In this document: piece after piece, positions 26,220-33,688 of the stretch
Layout: each line of letters begins with the position of its first letter
Position numbering within the stretch: position 1 is the first letter of the stretch
Origin: Mycobacterium helveticum
Lineage (GTDB): Bacteria > Actinomycetota > Actinomycetes > Mycobacteriales > Mycobacteriaceae
NCBI RefSeq assembly: GCF_007714205.1
Contig: NZ_VMQU01000001.1
Coordinates: 1 to 64,000 of the forward strand
Length of the DNA: 64,000 nucleotides
Reading direction: 5' to 3'
The notes under the pieces: model-generated
Databases searched by the model: none
What the model was told of the DNA's origin: nothing
Seen by the model: only the letters and a program-made list of their open reading frames with translations
Translations under genes and position numbers: made by a program

Positions 26220-27685
26220 ACCTCTTCGCGGTGCTCGACCAGACCGCGAACCGGTTCCCCGACCGCGGGGCGGTGTATCACGGGCAACGCCGGGTCTGCA
26301 CGTGGAACGAGTTGTGCGACCGGGCCTTACGCATCGCGGGCTGGATCCGGCAACGAGACGGCGTGGGCGCGCGGGTCGCGATCGCGACCCACAACCGGCC
26401 GGAGATCGTCGAGCTGATGTTCGCGATCTGGGCCGCCGGGGGCGTCGTCGTCCCGGTCAACTACAAGCTGCACCCGCGCGAGATGGCCCAGATCGTCGAC
26501 GACGCCGGGGTGTCGCGGGTGTTCGCCTCCCCGCAGATCGGCGCCGCGCTCGCCCCCGTCACCGGCCGTCCCATCGAAACGCTTGGCTCCGAGAGCTGTT
26601 CGCGCCTCCTGGGCGCCGCCCCGGCAGCACCCACCTGCACCGAGCCGTCGGCGCCGGCGTGGCTGTTCTACACGAGCGGAACCACCGGCCGGCCGAAGGG
26701 CGCGATGCTCTCGCACCGCAACCTGATGGCGATGGCCGTCGCGCACCTGGCCGACATCGACGCCCCGACCGAGAACTGCAGTCTGCTGCACGCGGCACCG
26801 ATGTCGCACGGCTCGGGTCTCTACGTCGTGCCGTACGTGCTGCGCGCGGCCCGCCAGGTGGTGCCCGAGTCGGAACGGTTCGATCCCCACGAGTTCCTGG
26901 ACCTGTGCGAGCACCACCCGGCCTGCAGCGCGTTTCTGGCACCGACGATGGTGCAGCGCCTGGTGCGGACGGGCCGGCCCCGGCCGGCCAACCTGGCGAC
27001 CGTCGTCTACGGCGGCGGGCCGATGTACGTCGAGACCCTCAAGGAGGCGATGACGGCGTTCGGTCCGATCTTCGCGCAGATCTACGGGCAGGGCGAATCG
27101 CCGATGACCATCACCGGGCTGCGCCGCGCCGACCACGAGTCGGGCGACGACGCCGTCCTGGGCTCGGTCGGCTACCCGCGTTCGGGCATGGAGGTGGCCG
27201 TGCTGCGCGCCGACGGCCGGCCGGCGCCGGTCGGCGAGGTCGGCGAGGTCGTGTGCCGCGGCGACGCGGTCATGTCCGGCTATTGGGAAGACCCCGCCGC
27301 GACCCGCGCCACGCTGCAGGACGGCTGGCTCTACACCGGCGATCTGGGGTCCTTCGACGCGCGCGGCTACCTCACCCTGCGCGACCGGTCGAAAGACGTC
27401 GTGATCAGCGGCGGAACCAACATCTACCCCCGGGAGGTGGAGGAGGTGCTGCTGGAGCACCCCGGGGTGTCGGAGGCGTGCGTGGTGGGCGCGCCCGACG
27501 CCGAGTGGGGTGAGGTGGTGGTCGCCTTCATCGTCGGCGCGGCCGACCCCGCCGAGTTGGACGCGCATCTGCTGCGGCGCATCGCGCGCTTCAAGCGGCC
27601 CAGGCGCTACGCGTTCGTCGCGGAGTTGCCGAAGAACAGCTACGGCAAGGTGCTCAAGCGCGCGCTGCGCGCGACCCTGGGGTGA
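26216..27685 (+). CDS. Acyl-CoA synthetase (second of the island)
   Basis: Encodes 489 aa from GTG 26216, which overlaps the SDR stop (GTGA); GTG 26204 is possible. Motifs are [23 protein letters not shown] in place of the usual YGx[18 protein letters not shown] and the lysine in [11 protein letters not shown]. It is a compact ANL enzyme of the benzoate/medium-chain type by length. Two CoA ligases plus a CoA-transferase in one island imply at least two acid intermediates that need activation. Confidence 0.87.
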   Translation: MNLFAVLDQTANRFPDRGAVYHGQRRVCTWNELCDRALRIAGWIRQRDGVGARVAIATHNRPEIVELMFAIWAAGGVVVPVNYKLHPREMAQIVDDAGVSRVFASPQIGAALAPVTGRPIETLGSESCSRLLGAAPAAPTCTEPSAPAWLFYTSGTTGRPKGAMLSHRNLMAMAVAHLADIDAPTENCSLLHAAPMSHGSGLYVVPYVLRAARQVVPESERFDPHEFLDLCEHHPACSAFLAPTMVQRLVRTGRPRPANLATVVYGGGPMYVETLKEAMTAFGPIFAQIYGQGESPMTITGLRRADHESGDDAVLGSVGYPRSGMEVAVLRADGRPAPVGEVGEVVCRGDAVMSGYWEDPAATRATLQDGWLYTGDLGSFDARGYLTLRDRSKDVVISGGTNIYPREVEEVLLEHPGVSEACVVGAPDAEWGEVVVAFIVGAADPAELDAHLLRRIARFKRPRRYAFVAELPKNSYGKVLKRALRATLG

Positions 27686-27704
27686 CCGGCGCCGCGGCCG
27701 TCAC
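27682..27704. terminator. Hairpin between convergent synthetase and alcohol dehydrogenase
   Basis: GTGA-C-CGGC, loop GCCGCG, then GCCG-TCAC gives an 8-bp stem with one bulged C. It spans the 15-bp gap between the two stop codons and is a likely bidirectional terminator. Confidence 0.45.
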
Positions 27705-28720
27705 ACGGTGAGCAGCACCTTGATCGCGCGCCGCTCGTCCATCGCCTTGTACCCTTCGGCGGCGTCGGCGAGCGGCAGGCTCAGGTCGAAGACCTTGCCC
27801 GGGTCGATCTTGCCGTTCCAGATCAGCCTGATCAGCTCGGGCAGGAACCGGCGCACCGGCGCCAGGCCGCCGTGCAGGTGCACCATCGAGAAGAACAGCT
27901 CGTCGCCGGGCAGATTGACGTCGTGGGACAGCCCGACGAAGCCGACGTGACCGCCGGGCCGGGTCGCCGAGATTGCCTGCATCATCGACTGCTGGGTGCC
28001 GACCGCCTCGATGACGCTGTGGGCGCCGAGGCCACCGGTGAGGTCCTTGATCGCGGCGACGCCCTCGTCGCCGCGTTCCTCCACGACGTCGGTCGCGCCG
28101 AATTCGCGGGCCAGCGCCTGGCGATCGCGGTGGCGGCTCATCACGATGATCCGTTCGGCGCCGAGTTGTCTGGCGGCCATCACCCCGAGCAGCCCGACCG
28201 CTCCGTCGCCGACGACGGTGACGACCTTGCCGGGGCCGGCGTCGGCGGCGACGGCGGCGAACCAGCCGGTCCCGAGCACGTCGGAGGCGGCCAGCAGGCT
28301 GGGTATCAGCGCGTCCGGCGGCATCCCGGGGGTGGCCACCAGCGTGCCGTCGGCGAGGGGGATGCGCGCGTACTGGGCCTGCGTGCCGATGTTGCCCATC
28401 AGCTCGCCCTGCACGCAGCGACTCTGGTAGCCGGCCGCGCAGATCTCGCAGGTGTTGTCGGACGAGACGAATGACCCGACCACGAACTGACCCGGCTTGA
28501 CGTTGCGGACGTCGCTGCCGACTTCCTCGACGACACCGACGTACTCGTGGCCCATGGGCGCGTCGTGAACCTCGTCCTCGCCGCGGTAGGGCCACAGGTC
28601 GGAACCGCAGATACACGTCGCGGACAGCCGGATGACGGCGTCCGTCGGGTGGACGATCCGGGGGTCGTCGCGGTCTTCGACCCGCACGTCGCCCGGGCCA
28701 TGCATCACCACACCACGCAT
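27701..28720 (-). CDS. Zinc-dependent medium-chain alcohol dehydrogenase
   Basis: Encodes 339 aa from ATG 28720 (GGGAGGC upstream). Catalytic-zinc ligands are in CICGSDLW and GHEYVG, and structural-zinc cysteines are in NTCEICAAGYQSRC. The cofactor motif VVGDGAVGLLGV identifies an MDR fold. It oxidises a primary or secondary alcohol, or reduces the carbonyl, with NAD(P). It borders the island in convergent orientation and may be part of it, but has its own promoter. Confidence 0.87.
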   Translation of the reverse strand: MRGVVMHGPGDVRVEDRDDPRIVHPTDAVIRLSATCICGSDLWPYRGEDEVHDAPMGHEYVGVVEEVGSDVRNVKPGQFVVGSFVSSDNTCEICAAGYQSRCVQGELMGNIGTQAQYARIPLADGTLVATPGMPPDALIPSLLAASDVLGTGWFAAVAADAGPGKVVTVVGDGAVGLLGVMAARQLGAERIIVMSRHRDRQALAREFGATDVVEERGDEGVAAIKDLTGGLGAHSVIEAVGTQQSMMQAISATRPGGHVGFVGLSHDVNLPGDELFFSMVHLHGGLAPVRRFLPELIRLIWNGKIDPGKVFDLSLPLADAAEGYKAMDERRAIKVLLTV

Positions 28721-29031
28721 CGATTGCCTCCCGTCGAGTGATCGTTCGGTCCTGGTTCCGACCCTAGTCGCGAGGCCCGCCGCCCGCCCGGCGCGGTGCG
28801 CCGGCGGGGCCCCGCCGCCGGAAAAGCGGCCCGGACTCCGCGCGTGTCATCTGCTGAATCACCGCTGCGCGAATTTAAGCTGGCTGCGATCAAGAGGAGG
28901 GGCAGCGACGTATCGGCATCAACGGTGGCGCCGGGCAGCAGGGTGGCCGGGGCGCGTTAGCAGAAAGGGCTGAGCCGGGCGGGACTTCCGCGCCGGCTCG
29001 TGACGCTGGGCGGCCCCGGTGGGTCGCCCCG
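28721..29031. other. Intergenic region upstream of the acyltransferase
   Basis: 311 bp between divergent genes. GC-rich with a short AT-richer patch (GAATTTAAGC, about 28871-28880) that could be a promoter element. A good ribosome site (AAGAGGAGG, about 28890) is followed by no convincing start codon or gene. Nothing else recognised. Confidence 0.35.
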
Positions 29032-31038
29032 GTGCGCCGGGTGGGCCGGCTCGCGGTCTGGGACCGGCCGGAGCGGCACGGCGGGATTCCCGCGCTGGAC
29101 GGGCTGCGCGCGGTCGCCGTCGCGCTGGTGCTCGTCGGCCACGGCGGCGTCCCCGGCGTGGCCGGCGGGTTCATCGGCGTCGACGTCTTCTTCGTCCTGA
29201 GCGGGTTCCTGATCACGTCGCTGTTGCTGGACGAGCTCGGGCGCACGGGGCGAATCGACCTGACCGGCTTCTGGATCCGGCGTGCGCGACGGCTGCTGCC
29301 CGCTCTGGTGTTGATGGTGCTCACCGTGGCCGCGGCCCGCGAACTGCTCCCGTACCAGGCGCTGACCGGGTTGCGCAGCGACGCGATCGCCGCGTTCTGT
29401 TGGATGGCGAACTGGCGGTTCGTGGCGCAGAAGACCGACTATTTCACCCAGGGCGCCCCGCCCTCGCCGCTGCAGCACACCTGGTCTTTGGGTGTGGAGG
29501 AGCAGTACTACTTCGTCTGGCCCTTGCTGCTCATCGCCGTGACGCTGGTGCTGGCCGCGCGGGCGAGGCGGCGGTCGACCCGGGCCACCGTGGGCGGGGT
29601 GCGGTTCGCCGCCTTCCTGCTCGCCACGGCGGGGGCGCTCGCCTCGGCGGCGGTCGCCGTCGTCTTCGTCTCCGACGGCACGCGTGACCGGATCTATTTC
29701 GGCACCGACACCCGCGCGCAGGCGCTGCTCGTCGGCGCGGCCGCGGCGTCGCTGCTGGTTCGGGACTGGCAGTCGCTGAACCGCGGGTGGTGCCTGATCC
29801 GGAGCCGGTGGGGGCGGCGGGTCGCCCGGGTGCTGCCGCTGCTGGGGCTGGCCGGACTGGCCGCCGCGGTCCACTTCGCCACCGGCGCCGCCGGGGAGTT
29901 CCGCCACGGCCTGCTGATCGGGGTCGCCCTCGCGGCCGTTCTGGTGGTCGCCCCGGTGGCACTGGAGCAGCGCGGGGCGGTGGCCCGGGTGCTGGCGCTG
30001 CGCCCGCTGGTGTGGCTGGGCACCATCTCCTACGGCGTCTACCTGTGGCACTGGCCGATCTTTCTGGCGCTCAACGGCGAACGCACCGGATGGGACGGGT
30101 TGCGGCTGTTCGCCGTCCGGTGCGCGGCCACCGTCGCGGTCGCGGCCGCGTCGTGGTGGCTGATCGAGCAACCGATCCGGCGGTGGCGCCCGGCGCGGGT
30201 GCCGCTGTTGCCGCTGGCCGCGGCGACCGTGGCCAGCGCGGCGGCCGTGACGCTGCTGGTCGTCCCCGTGGGCACCGGACCGGCGCTGCGCGACGCCGGC
30301 CTGCCGCCGGGGGTCTCGGCGGTCGCGGCCGTCTCGCCGTCGCCGCCCGACGCGGGTCGCCCGGCGCCCAGGCCGCGGGACCCCCGGCGCCCGTTCACCG
30401 TTTCGGTGTTCGGCGATTCGATCGGGTGGACCTGGATGCACTATCTGCCCCCGACACCGGGTTTCGCGTTCCTCGACCACACCGTCATCGGCTGCAGCCT
30501 CGTGCGTGGCACGCCGTACCGCTATGTCGGCCAGACGCTGGACCAGCGGGCCGAATGCGACGGCTGGCCGATGCGCTGGTCCCGCCAGGTCAGCCAGGAC
30601 CAGCCCGACGTGGCGCTGTTGATCATCGGCCGCTGGGAGACGGTGGACCGCGTCAACGAGGGGCAGTGGACCCACATCGGCGACCCGACGTTCGACTCCT
30701 ACCTCAACGCGGAACTGCAACGGGCGCTGGACATCGCCGGCTCCACCGGCGCTCGTGTGGTGGTCGCCACCGCGCCCTACAGCCGGGGCGGGGAGAAGCC
30801 GGACGGGCGCCTGTATCCCGAGGACCAGCCCGACCGGGTCAACCAGTGGAACGCCATGCTGCGCAAGGCGGTGAGCCGGCACCCCGGCGTCCGGATCCTC
30901 GACCTGAACAAGAAGCTCTGCCCGGACGGCGTTTACACCGCCAAGGTCGACGGCATCAAGGTGCGCAGCGACGGCGTCCACCTCACCTCCGAAGGGGTGC
31001 AGTGGCTGACGCCGTGGCTCGAGGAGTCGGTGAAGTAG
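29032..31038 (+). CDS. Two-domain membrane acyltransferase (acyltransferase 3 + SGNH), Rv0111-like
   Basis: Encodes 668 aa from GTG 29032; the frame is closed upstream at 28957. Residues 1-400 carry about ten membrane segments and the OafA/acyltransferase 3 signatures GLRAVAVALVLVGHGG, GFIGVDVFFVLSGFLIT and SLGVEEQYYFVWPLL. Residues from about 455 form an extracytoplasmic SGNH domain with FGDSIGW and a catalytic DGVHLT near the end. Such proteins O-acetylate or O-succinylate envelope glycans or lipids. Position between ctpI and ldtA matches Rv0111 of M. tuberculosis. The acceptor is unknown. Confidence 0.9.
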   Translation: MRRVGRLAVWDRPERHGGIPALDGLRAVAVALVLVGHGGVPGVAGGFIGVDVFFVLSGFLITSLLLDELGRTGRIDLTGFWIRRARRLLPALVLMVLTVAAARELLPYQALTGLRSDAIAAFCWMANWRFVAQKTDYFTQGAPPSPLQHTWSLGVEEQYYFVWPLLLIAVTLVLAARARRRSTRATVGGVRFAAFLLATAGALASAAVAVVFVSDGTRDRIYFGTDTRAQALLVGAAAASLLVRDWQSLNRGWCLIRSRWGRRVARVLPLLGLAGLAAAVHFATGAAGEFRHGLLIGVALAAVLVVAPVALEQRGAVARVLALRPLVWLGTISYGVYLWHWPIFLALNGERTGWDGLRLFAVRCAATVAVAAASWWLIEQPIRRWRPARVPLLPLAAATVASAAAVTLLVVPVGTGPALRDAGLPPGVSAVAAVSPSPPDAGRPAPRPRDPRRPFTVSVFGDSIGWTWMHYLPPTPGFAFLDHTVIGCSLVRGTPYRYVGQTLDQRAECDGWPMRWSRQVSQDQPDVALLIIGRWETVDRVNEGQWTHIGDPTFDSYLNAELQRALDIAGSTGARVVVATAPYSRGGEKPDGRLYPEDQPDRVNQWNAMLRKAVSRHPGVRILDLNKKLCPDGVYTAKVDGIKVRSDGVHLTSEGVQWLTPWLEESVK

Positions 31039-31047
31039 GGCGAATCG

Positions 31048-31176
31048 CTAGGTGCGGCAGCACCGCGATTCGGCATACATCTCCTCGGGCGTCGAAGCGA
31101 CCCTGGGGTCCTGCAACGTTGTGGGCACGTACTCAAGGGTATGCCGCGGGCGGGGCGGATCGGCGACGTCCGACAT
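31048..31176 (-). CDS. Possible small protein (42 aa) with C-terminal Cys-Cys
   Basis: A minus-strand frame from ATG 31176 to TAG 31048. It has GC-rich third positions and an unusually protein-like composition, including RHTLEYVPTTLQDP and EEMYAESRCCRT. It lies between the acyltransferase end and the riboswitch, divergent from the latter. There is no obvious ribosome site and no family is known to me. It may be a genuine small gene or chance. Confidence 0.3.
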   Translation of the reverse strand: MSDVADPPRPRHTLEYVPTTLQDPRVASTPEEMYAESRCCRT

Positions 31177-31192
31177 GCCGGCGGCGCGGCGT

Positions 31193-31222
31193 TTGACGCG
31201 CAGCGGGTGGCGGTGCGAGCAT
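31193..31222 (+). promoter_or_regulatory. Candidate promoter of the riboswitch leader
   Basis: TTGACG at 31193-31198, then an 18-nt spacer and GAGCAT at 31217-31222. The -35 is good, the -10 is poor. Initiation near 31230 would place the M-box at the very 5' end of the transcript, as expected. Confidence 0.3.
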
Positions 31223-31232
31223 GGTTCGGCAA

Positions 31233-31360
31233 GCACCTCGGTAGGTGAGGCGTCTGCACGGATACAGGCCACTGACCCCGAACGTCGAGAGACGCCCCGG
31301 GTCAGGACAGCTCTTCCCGGACCCAAGGGTTGAGCCCAAGTGGCTTCCGGACGAGGAGCG
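31233..31360 (+). ncRNA. M-box (ykoK-type) Mg2+-sensing riboswitch aptamer
   Basis: The sequence carries the diagnostic blocks of the M-box family in order: GTAGGTGAGGC (31241-31251), CACTGACCC (31270-31278), GTCGAGAGACGCC (31284-31296), then GGGTCAGGACAG (31299-31310). CCTCG at 31236-31240 pairs with CGAGG at 31352-31356 to close helix P1. M-boxes fold when Mg2+ is plentiful and lower expression of the downstream gene, usually a Mg2+ transporter; M. tuberculosis has two. Here the next large gene is an NRAMP-family transporter. The assignment rests on block-by-block recall of the consensus; a covariance search would settle it. Confidence 0.88.
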
Positions 31361-31400
31361 ATCGCAAGCGCGGCGAAGCCGGGCGCAGCGGGTCGCGACC
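31355..31400 (+). repeat. Single copy of a dispersed ~45-bp repeat adjoining the riboswitch
   Basis: GAGCGATCGCAAGCGCGG followed by CGAAGCCGGGCGCAGCGGGTCGC matches, with few changes, the 57-bp unit duplicated in the acyl-CoA synthetase at 25307-25420. Its first bases overlap the 3' strand of M-box helix P1, so it has inserted or evolved between the aptamer and the downstream control elements. Confidence 0.75.
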
Positions 31401-31442
31401 ATCGACTGAGTCCCGGATACGCCGTGCAGTGCCGAAGCTCCG

Positions 31443-31539
31443 ACGAGAGGGGTGCGGTCGACGGTTTGCCGCCGTCATTTGCTCCTCTCTCGTTCAGGTG
31501 GATGTGACGACACCCGCGCGTGTCCCGGCCGTGAGGAGG
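31443..31539 (+). promoter_or_regulatory. Candidate translational expression platform of the M-box
   Basis: CTCCTC at 31482-31487 can pair with the GAGGAG (31533-31538) that forms the ribosome site of the 27-codon ORF at 31550. The same CTCCTC and its 5' neighbours can instead pair with GAGGAGCG at 31353-31360, part of the 3' strand of P1. CTCTCGT at 31487-31493 can also pair with ACGAGAG at 31443-31449. These pairings exclude one another, which would link P1 formation to ribosome-site access. The pairing is visible; the switching is inferred. Confidence 0.45.
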
Positions 31540-31549
31540 TGAGGGCGAG

Positions 31550-31633
31550 ATGAGCAGAACCAGTCCAGGCGATAGTCCCCATCCGAATTCCGTCTCGCCC
31601 CCATCCGGTTCCGGCCGTCCGTGCGCTCTTTGA
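31550..31633 (+). CDS. Leader ORF 1 (27 aa) downstream of the M-box
   Basis: ATG 31550 to TGA 31633 with a near-perfect ribosome site AGGAGGTGAG (31534-31543), 10 nt before the start. The product is Ser/Pro-rich (MSRTSPGDSPHPNS...). It is probably important for being translated rather than for its sequence. One of the M. tuberculosis M-boxes is reported to control a small upstream ORF, which is a precedent for this arrangement. Confidence 0.5.
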   Translation: MSRTSPGDSPHPNSVSPPSGSGRPCAL

Positions 31634-31696
31634 TCGCCGGGCGCGTCTGACGCGCTGCACGCCGTGAGCCGATCGGGCCTCCTCCAGGAGATGATC

Positions 31697-31849
31697 ATGG
31701 CTTTTGTTGTGGTTCTGACCAATTGGCGCGCACGGTGCCGCCCGACTCCACAAGAGCGGGCGAGCCGCTACGTGTCGCGCATGCCGATCAGCGTGCTGGC
31801 CGCCGCGCCCGGTGCGCAGTCGTCGGGCGGTGTGAACGACCGGCACTGA
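31697..31849 (+). CDS. Leader ORF 2 (50 aa) upstream of the NRAMP-family gene
   Basis: ATG 31697 with AGGAG at 31686-31690 and 6-nt spacing. The product begins MAFVVVLTNWRARCRPTPQE, hydrophobic then basic, and has no recognised family. It ends 93 nt before the transporter start. It may be a real small protein of the leader, or a second coupling ORF. Confidence 0.45.
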   Translation: MAFVVVLTNWRARCRPTPQERASRYVSRMPISVLAAAPGAQSSGGVNDRH

Positions 31850-31942
31850 TCGGTCCGCACCGGTCCGTCATATCGAAGATTTCAGTCGCGCAGCGTTTTT
31901 GGGAAGGCCCCTAACGCCGCCCGCACAGACAGTGAGAAACCG

Positions 31943-33688
31943 ATGACTTCTCTCTCCGCTCAGCAGCACGGCCTGCCCCCCGTGGGCGGGCAGGCCGTGC
32001 TGGACTCCGCGCACGCCGGCGACATCGTCGGCGCGTTCGGCCGCATCCGGCACGACGGCGCCGGCGGCGGCCGCTGGCGCCGCTTGCGCACCCTGATGGT
32101 CATCACCGGCCCGGGACTGATCGTCATGGTGGGTGACAACGACGCCGGTGGCGTTGCGACGTACGCACAGGCGGGACAGAACTACGGGATGGCCCTGCTG
32201 TGGACGCTGGTGTTCCTGATCCCGGTGCTCTACGTGAACCAGGAGATGGTGCTGCGCCTCGGTGCGGTCACCCGGGTGGGGCACGCGCGGTTGATATTCG
32301 AGCGGTTCGGCAAGTTCTGGGGTGCGTTCAGCGTCGGGGATCTGCTGATCCTCAACGCCCTGACGATCGTGACCGAATTCATCGGGGTGGCCCTGGCGCT
32401 CGGTTATCTCGGCTGTCCCAAGGTCGTCGCGATCCCCGCCGCCGCCGTGCTGTTGTTCGCCGTGGTGGCCGGCGGTTCGTTTCGCCGCTGGGAAGCGCTG
32501 ATGTTCCTGCTGATCGCGGTGAACGTGCTCGTCGTGCCGATGGTGCTGCTGGTCCATCCCGGCCTGGCGAGGACGGCCGGCGGCCTGGTGCCGCGGTTCC
32601 CGGGCGGGCTGGACTCCACCGTGCTGCTGTTGGTCGTCGCGATCGTGGGTACCACGGTGGCGCCGTGGCAACTGTTCTTCCAGCAGTCCAATGTGGTGGA
32701 CAAGCGCATCACTGCGCGCTGGATTCCTTACGCGCGAGCCGATCTGGTCATCGGGATCGTCGTGGTCATCGTCGGCGCCACCGCCTTGATGGCGGTGACC
32801 GCGTTCGGGCTGGCCGGCGCCGGCGCGGGCGACTTCACCGATGCGGGCGCGGTCGCCTCGGCCCTGTCCGCCCACCTCGGCGGCACCGTGGGGACGTTGT
32901 TCGCGATCCTCCTGCTCGACGCGTCGCTCATCGGGGCGAATGCCGTCGGGCTGGCCACCACCTACGCCGTCGGCGACGCGCTGGGACGGCGACATTCCCT
33001 GCACTGGAAGATCGGTGAGGCGCCGATGTTCTACGGCGGCTACGCGCTGTTGCTCGCGGTGTCGGCGGCGGTGGCGTTCAGCCCCGACTACGTTCTGGGC
33101 CTGGTGACCCAGGGCGTTCAGGCGCTCGCCGGTGTGCTGCTGCCCTCGGCGACGGTGTTCTTGGTCCTGCTGTGCAACGACCGCGCGGTGCTGGGGCCCT
33201 GGGTGAACACGGTGCGGCAGAACATCATCGCGTGGGCCATCGTGTGGTCGCTGGTGTTGCTGTCGCTGGCCCTGACGGCGACGACGTTCTTCCCGGGCCT
33301 GTCCACGGCCGTCATCGAGGCCGGGCTCGCCGGCGGCGCGGTGATCGGCATCGCGGGCGGAGCCGCCGGGATCGTCGCCGGCCGGCGGTACACCGACCGC
33401 CGCGAGGCGGAAGCCATCGTGCGGGCACTGGGCGGCGGCCTGGACCCCGAGCAGGTCGACCGGCTCGACGACACCGCGCTGCTCTCGCGTGCCGAACGCC
33501 GTGCGGTGCGCCTGCAGGACCGATTGGATTGGCGGACACCGGATCTGGCCGGGCTGGCGCGCCCCGCCATGTCACCGATCCGGCGGATGGGGTTGTTCAC
33601 CCTGCGCTCCTACCTGGTGGTGGCCGTCGTGCTGGTCGTCGTCAAGATCGTGCAGGCCGGCATCGTTGCACCCGCCACGTCACTGTGA
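31943..33688 (+). CDS. NRAMP (SLC11)-family transporter, probably Mg2+-type
   Basis: Encodes 581 aa from ATG 31943 with eleven or so membrane segments. The first segment reads GPGLIVMVGDNDAGGVATYAQAG, where transition-metal NRAMPs have DPGN, so the metal-site Asp is kept but the Asn is lost. The sixth reads IVGTTVAPWQLFFQQSNVVDK, where MntH-type proteins have MPHN. The soft-ligand Met, which favours Mn2+ and Fe2+, is thus Ala. NRAMP-related Mg2+ transporters are known to lack this Met. A cytoplasmic stretch and a final hydrophobic segment extend the C-terminus. With an M-box 0.6 kb upstream, Mg2+ uptake is the best guess; Mn2+ transport is less likely. Its stop overlaps the convergent oxidoreductase by 9 bp. 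Confidence 0.85.
   Translation: MTSLSAQQHGLPPVGGQAVLDSAHAGDIVGAFGRIRHDGAGGGRWRRLRTLMVITGPGLIVMVGDNDAGGVATYAQAGQNYGMALLWTLVFLIPVLYVNQEMVLRLGAVTRVGHARLIFERFGKFWGAFSVGDLLILNALTIVTEFIGVALALGYLGCPKVVAIPAAAVLLFAVVAGGSFRRWEALMFLLIAVNVLVVPMVLLVHPGLARTAGGLVPRFPGGLDSTVLLLVVAIVGTTVAPWQLFFQQSNVVDKRITARWIPYARADLVIGIVVVIVGATALMAVTAFGLAGAGAGDFTDAGAVASALSAHLGGTVGTLFAILLLDASLIGANAVGLATTYAVGDALGRRHSLHWKIGEAPMFYGGYALLLAVSAAVAFSPDYVLGLVTQGVQALAGVLLPSATVFLVLLCNDRAVLGPWVNTVRQNIIAWAIVWSLVLLSLALTATTFFPGLSTAVIEAGLAGGAVIGIAGGAAGIVAGRRYTDRREAEAIVRALGGGLDPEQVDRLDDTALLSRAERRAVRLQDRLDWRTPDLAGLARPAMSPIRRMGLFTLRSYLVVAVVLVVVKIVQAGIVAPATSL

Noticed and set aside
31664-31849. Longer start (GTG 31664) for leader ORF 2
   Set aside because: AGGAG at 31686-31690 is correctly spaced only for ATG 31697; the extension has no ribosome site.
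31943-33688. Plain annotation as a Mn2+ transporter MntH
   Set aside because: The TM6 Met and TM1 Asn of Mn2+-type NRAMPs are absent and the leader carries a Mg2+-type riboswitch.
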